NCBI RefSeq assembly: GCF_003014595.1
Contig: NZ_PYGK01000010.1
Coordinates: 124,001-188,000 of the forward strand
Source: Chitinophaga ginsengisoli
Lineage (GTDB): Bacteria; Bacteroidota; Bacteroidia; Chitinophagales; Chitinophagaceae
DNA: 64,000 nucleotides
Direction: 5' to 3'
The position numbers and the translations under genes are program-made. A model generated the notes under the pieces. That model was given only the letters and a program-made list of their open reading frames with translations. It was not told the origin of the DNA and made no database searches. This document shows positions 63,146 to 64,000 of this stretch, piece by piece (positions within the stretch are counted from its first letter, which is position 1; each line of letters begins with the position of its first letter).

Positions 63146-63256
63146 CTATGATGATATATTCTTATTGGCAACGGCATCTTCATAAGACTTTATTAATTGA
63201 TCCGGATCATACAAACAGGGTCCACCGTTTCCGGTAGTTATAAGTGTAATTTTCAT
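63146..63256 (-). CDS. Micro-ORF (36 aa)
   Basis: From the ATG at 63256: MKITLITTGNGGPCLYDPDQ, then a mostly polar tail ending NKNISS. The frame is open up to 63580 and could also be read as one 144-residue protein of uneven character. The GNGGPC segment recalls leader or core regions of small Bacteroidota peptides, but no modifying enzyme lies in the window. Function unknown. Confidence 0.3.
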   Translation of the reverse strand: MKITLITTGNGGPCLYDPDQLIKSYEDAVANKNISS

Positions 63257-63663
63257 AAACATATATTTTGAGGGTATACGATCAAACTCAAATCTGCATA
63301 AAAGATGGCCCTTATGCAAGCTAAAGAAATGTACTGCTATTTTGTTGCAGCCCGACTGGTTTTTGTTGTTGTATTTCATACAGCAAGAATAAACTCCCCC
63401 GGTTGAAACCTGGGGAGTATTCATCAAAAACCAACCATTAAAAGTCTCTTCCACCGCGGTTTTCGTCCGCACAGATCCACAACCGGGCAATGTCTTCTTT
63501 AAAAAATATTTATCCATTATAGCTGTAACCTTCAGATAACTTTTAAAACTCTCAGGTAGATACCCGAGGGCTGTATCCATGGCTGACAAATAGTGGTATA
63601 TCCTTTAACTTTCTTTCGCTGCATCACTACGTTGTAATACTACAATACGCGCCGCAGAAATTA

Positions 63664-63679
63664 GTTAATAAGATGTTAA
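63664..63679. promoter_or_regulatory. GTTAA-N6-GTTAA pair
   Basis: GTTAA at 63664 and 63675, 11 bp apart. About 75-100 bp upstream of the long minus-strand frame at 63580. Confidence 0.5.
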
Positions 63680-63777
63680 CGGAACAAAATTGTCCACCTC
63701 GCCAAGGCTAAGCGCATGTATATGAAAGATTTATAAAAAAGGGGAAGTAGAACGTTTTAGCAAAGAAACGCCCGGTC

Positions 63778-63793
63778 GTTAACATGTTGTTAA
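63778..63793. promoter_or_regulatory. GTTAA-N6-GTTAA pair
   Basis: GTTAA at 63778 and 63789, 11 bp apart, 15 bp past the stop of the VirJ-like gene on the minus strand. Confidence 0.5.
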
Positions 63794-63807
63794 GTGAAAA
63801 AGGGTAC

Positions 63808-64000
63808 TTAGCGTTGTACGATATAAGAGAGTATTTGTTGTACTACGCTGACGGCATCGTCATTATAATGATGCCCACCGGGCAACACAACCTGTTTGTA
63901 ATTACTGATGGTAAGCGCCTTACTGTCGAAATCCTTTTCATTCTGCCCGAATATCAGCAACAGCGGCTTACCGGTTATATTGTTCATTGCGGCAGGTACA
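63808..64000 (-). CDS. VirJ/AcvB-like protein, C-terminal fragment in window
   Basis: 63 codons before the stop at 63808; the frame enters from the right edge. KPLLLIFGQNEKDFDSKAL and VVLPGGHHYNDDAVSVVQQI match the C terminus of the VirJ/AcvB alpha/beta-hydrolase family, including the conserved catalytic histidine in GGHHYN. Periplasmic family members act on lysyl-phosphatidylglycerol in Agrobacterium; the role here is unknown. Confidence 0.75.
   Translation of the reverse strand, partial: VPAAMNNITGKPLLLIFGQNEKDFDSKALTISNYKQVVLPGGHHYNDDAVSVVQQILSYIVQR

Larger units (their letters stand above)
63257..63807. other. Region upstream of the micro-ORFs
   Basis: A minus-strand frame runs 63146-63580 but no domain is recognised and composition is erratic, including a hairpin (ACTCCCC-GGTT / AACC-GGGGAGT, 63392-63418). 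The stretch 63590-63807 holds two GTTAA-N6-GTTAA pairs and nothing that looks like a gene. Confidence 0.5.

Overview
The window looks like a chromosomal segment from a Bacteroidota, most probably Chitinophagaceae and Chitinophaga-like. The grounds are a SusC/SusD pair, an ECF sigma/FecR/TonB-receptor cluster, fused 2-oxoacid dehydrogenase E1 alpha/beta, a short AMP nucleosidase, many Bacteroidota-type -7 boxes (TAnnTTTG) and an almost complete lack of Shine-Dalgarno sequences. I see no insertion sequence, integrase, phage gene or CRISPR array. Identifications come from reading motifs in the translated sequence, not from database searches.

Layout. 1-7.5 kb: a truncated exported GH2 glycosidase with a LacI-type operator-like site upstream, a methyltransferase, an aldehyde dehydrogenase, a Crp/Fnr regulator, an SDR oxidoreductase, small unknown proteins including a tandem paralogue pair, and tRNA-Met. 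7.5-20 kb: mostly housekeeping genes, namely E1 dehydrogenase with a divergent MarR regulator, a FAH-family hydrolase, pth-rplY-prs, radC, a Gfo/Idh oxidoreductase, ispD, queA, a double-ATPase peptide ABC protein and AMP nucleosidase. 20-28.9 kb: a stand-alone HsdR-N-like protein, glutamate dehydrogenase, ccmB/ccmC/ccmD-like cytochrome c biogenesis genes, biotin carboxylase, GtrA, thymidine kinase and WaaA. 28.9-35 kb: a nucleotide-sugar operon (DegT aminotransferase, ugd, UDP-glucuronate decarboxylase, rfbB, rfbC, rfbD) closed by a strong terminator. 35-42.8 kb: tyrS, a PNPOx-like protein, two amidohydrolase-family proteins and a Spy-like periplasmic protein.

43-48.9 kb is an ECF sigma factor, FecR anti-sigma, STN-domain TonB receptor and HmuY-like lipoprotein, most simply read as a cell-surface-signalling haem/iron uptake locus. 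48.9-55.4 kb holds glycerate kinase, mannonate dehydratase, MarR and AraC regulators, a siderophore-interacting flavoprotein, and an unusual protein joining a sigma-region-2-like domain to a membrane helix and TPRs. 55.4-61 kb is a SusD/SusC pair with an orphan LuxR-type regulator upstream. 61-63.8 kb is gene-poor and rich in structure: a 117-bp near-palindrome, tandem 11-bp repeats, GGGGTTGAAACCCC units, a candidate small RNA, a stand-alone LytTR protein, a small HTH protein, micro-ORFs and four GTTAA-N6-GTTAA direct-repeat pairs. The window ends in a truncated VirJ/AcvB-like gene. The 61-63.8 kb region is the best place to look for something undescribed.
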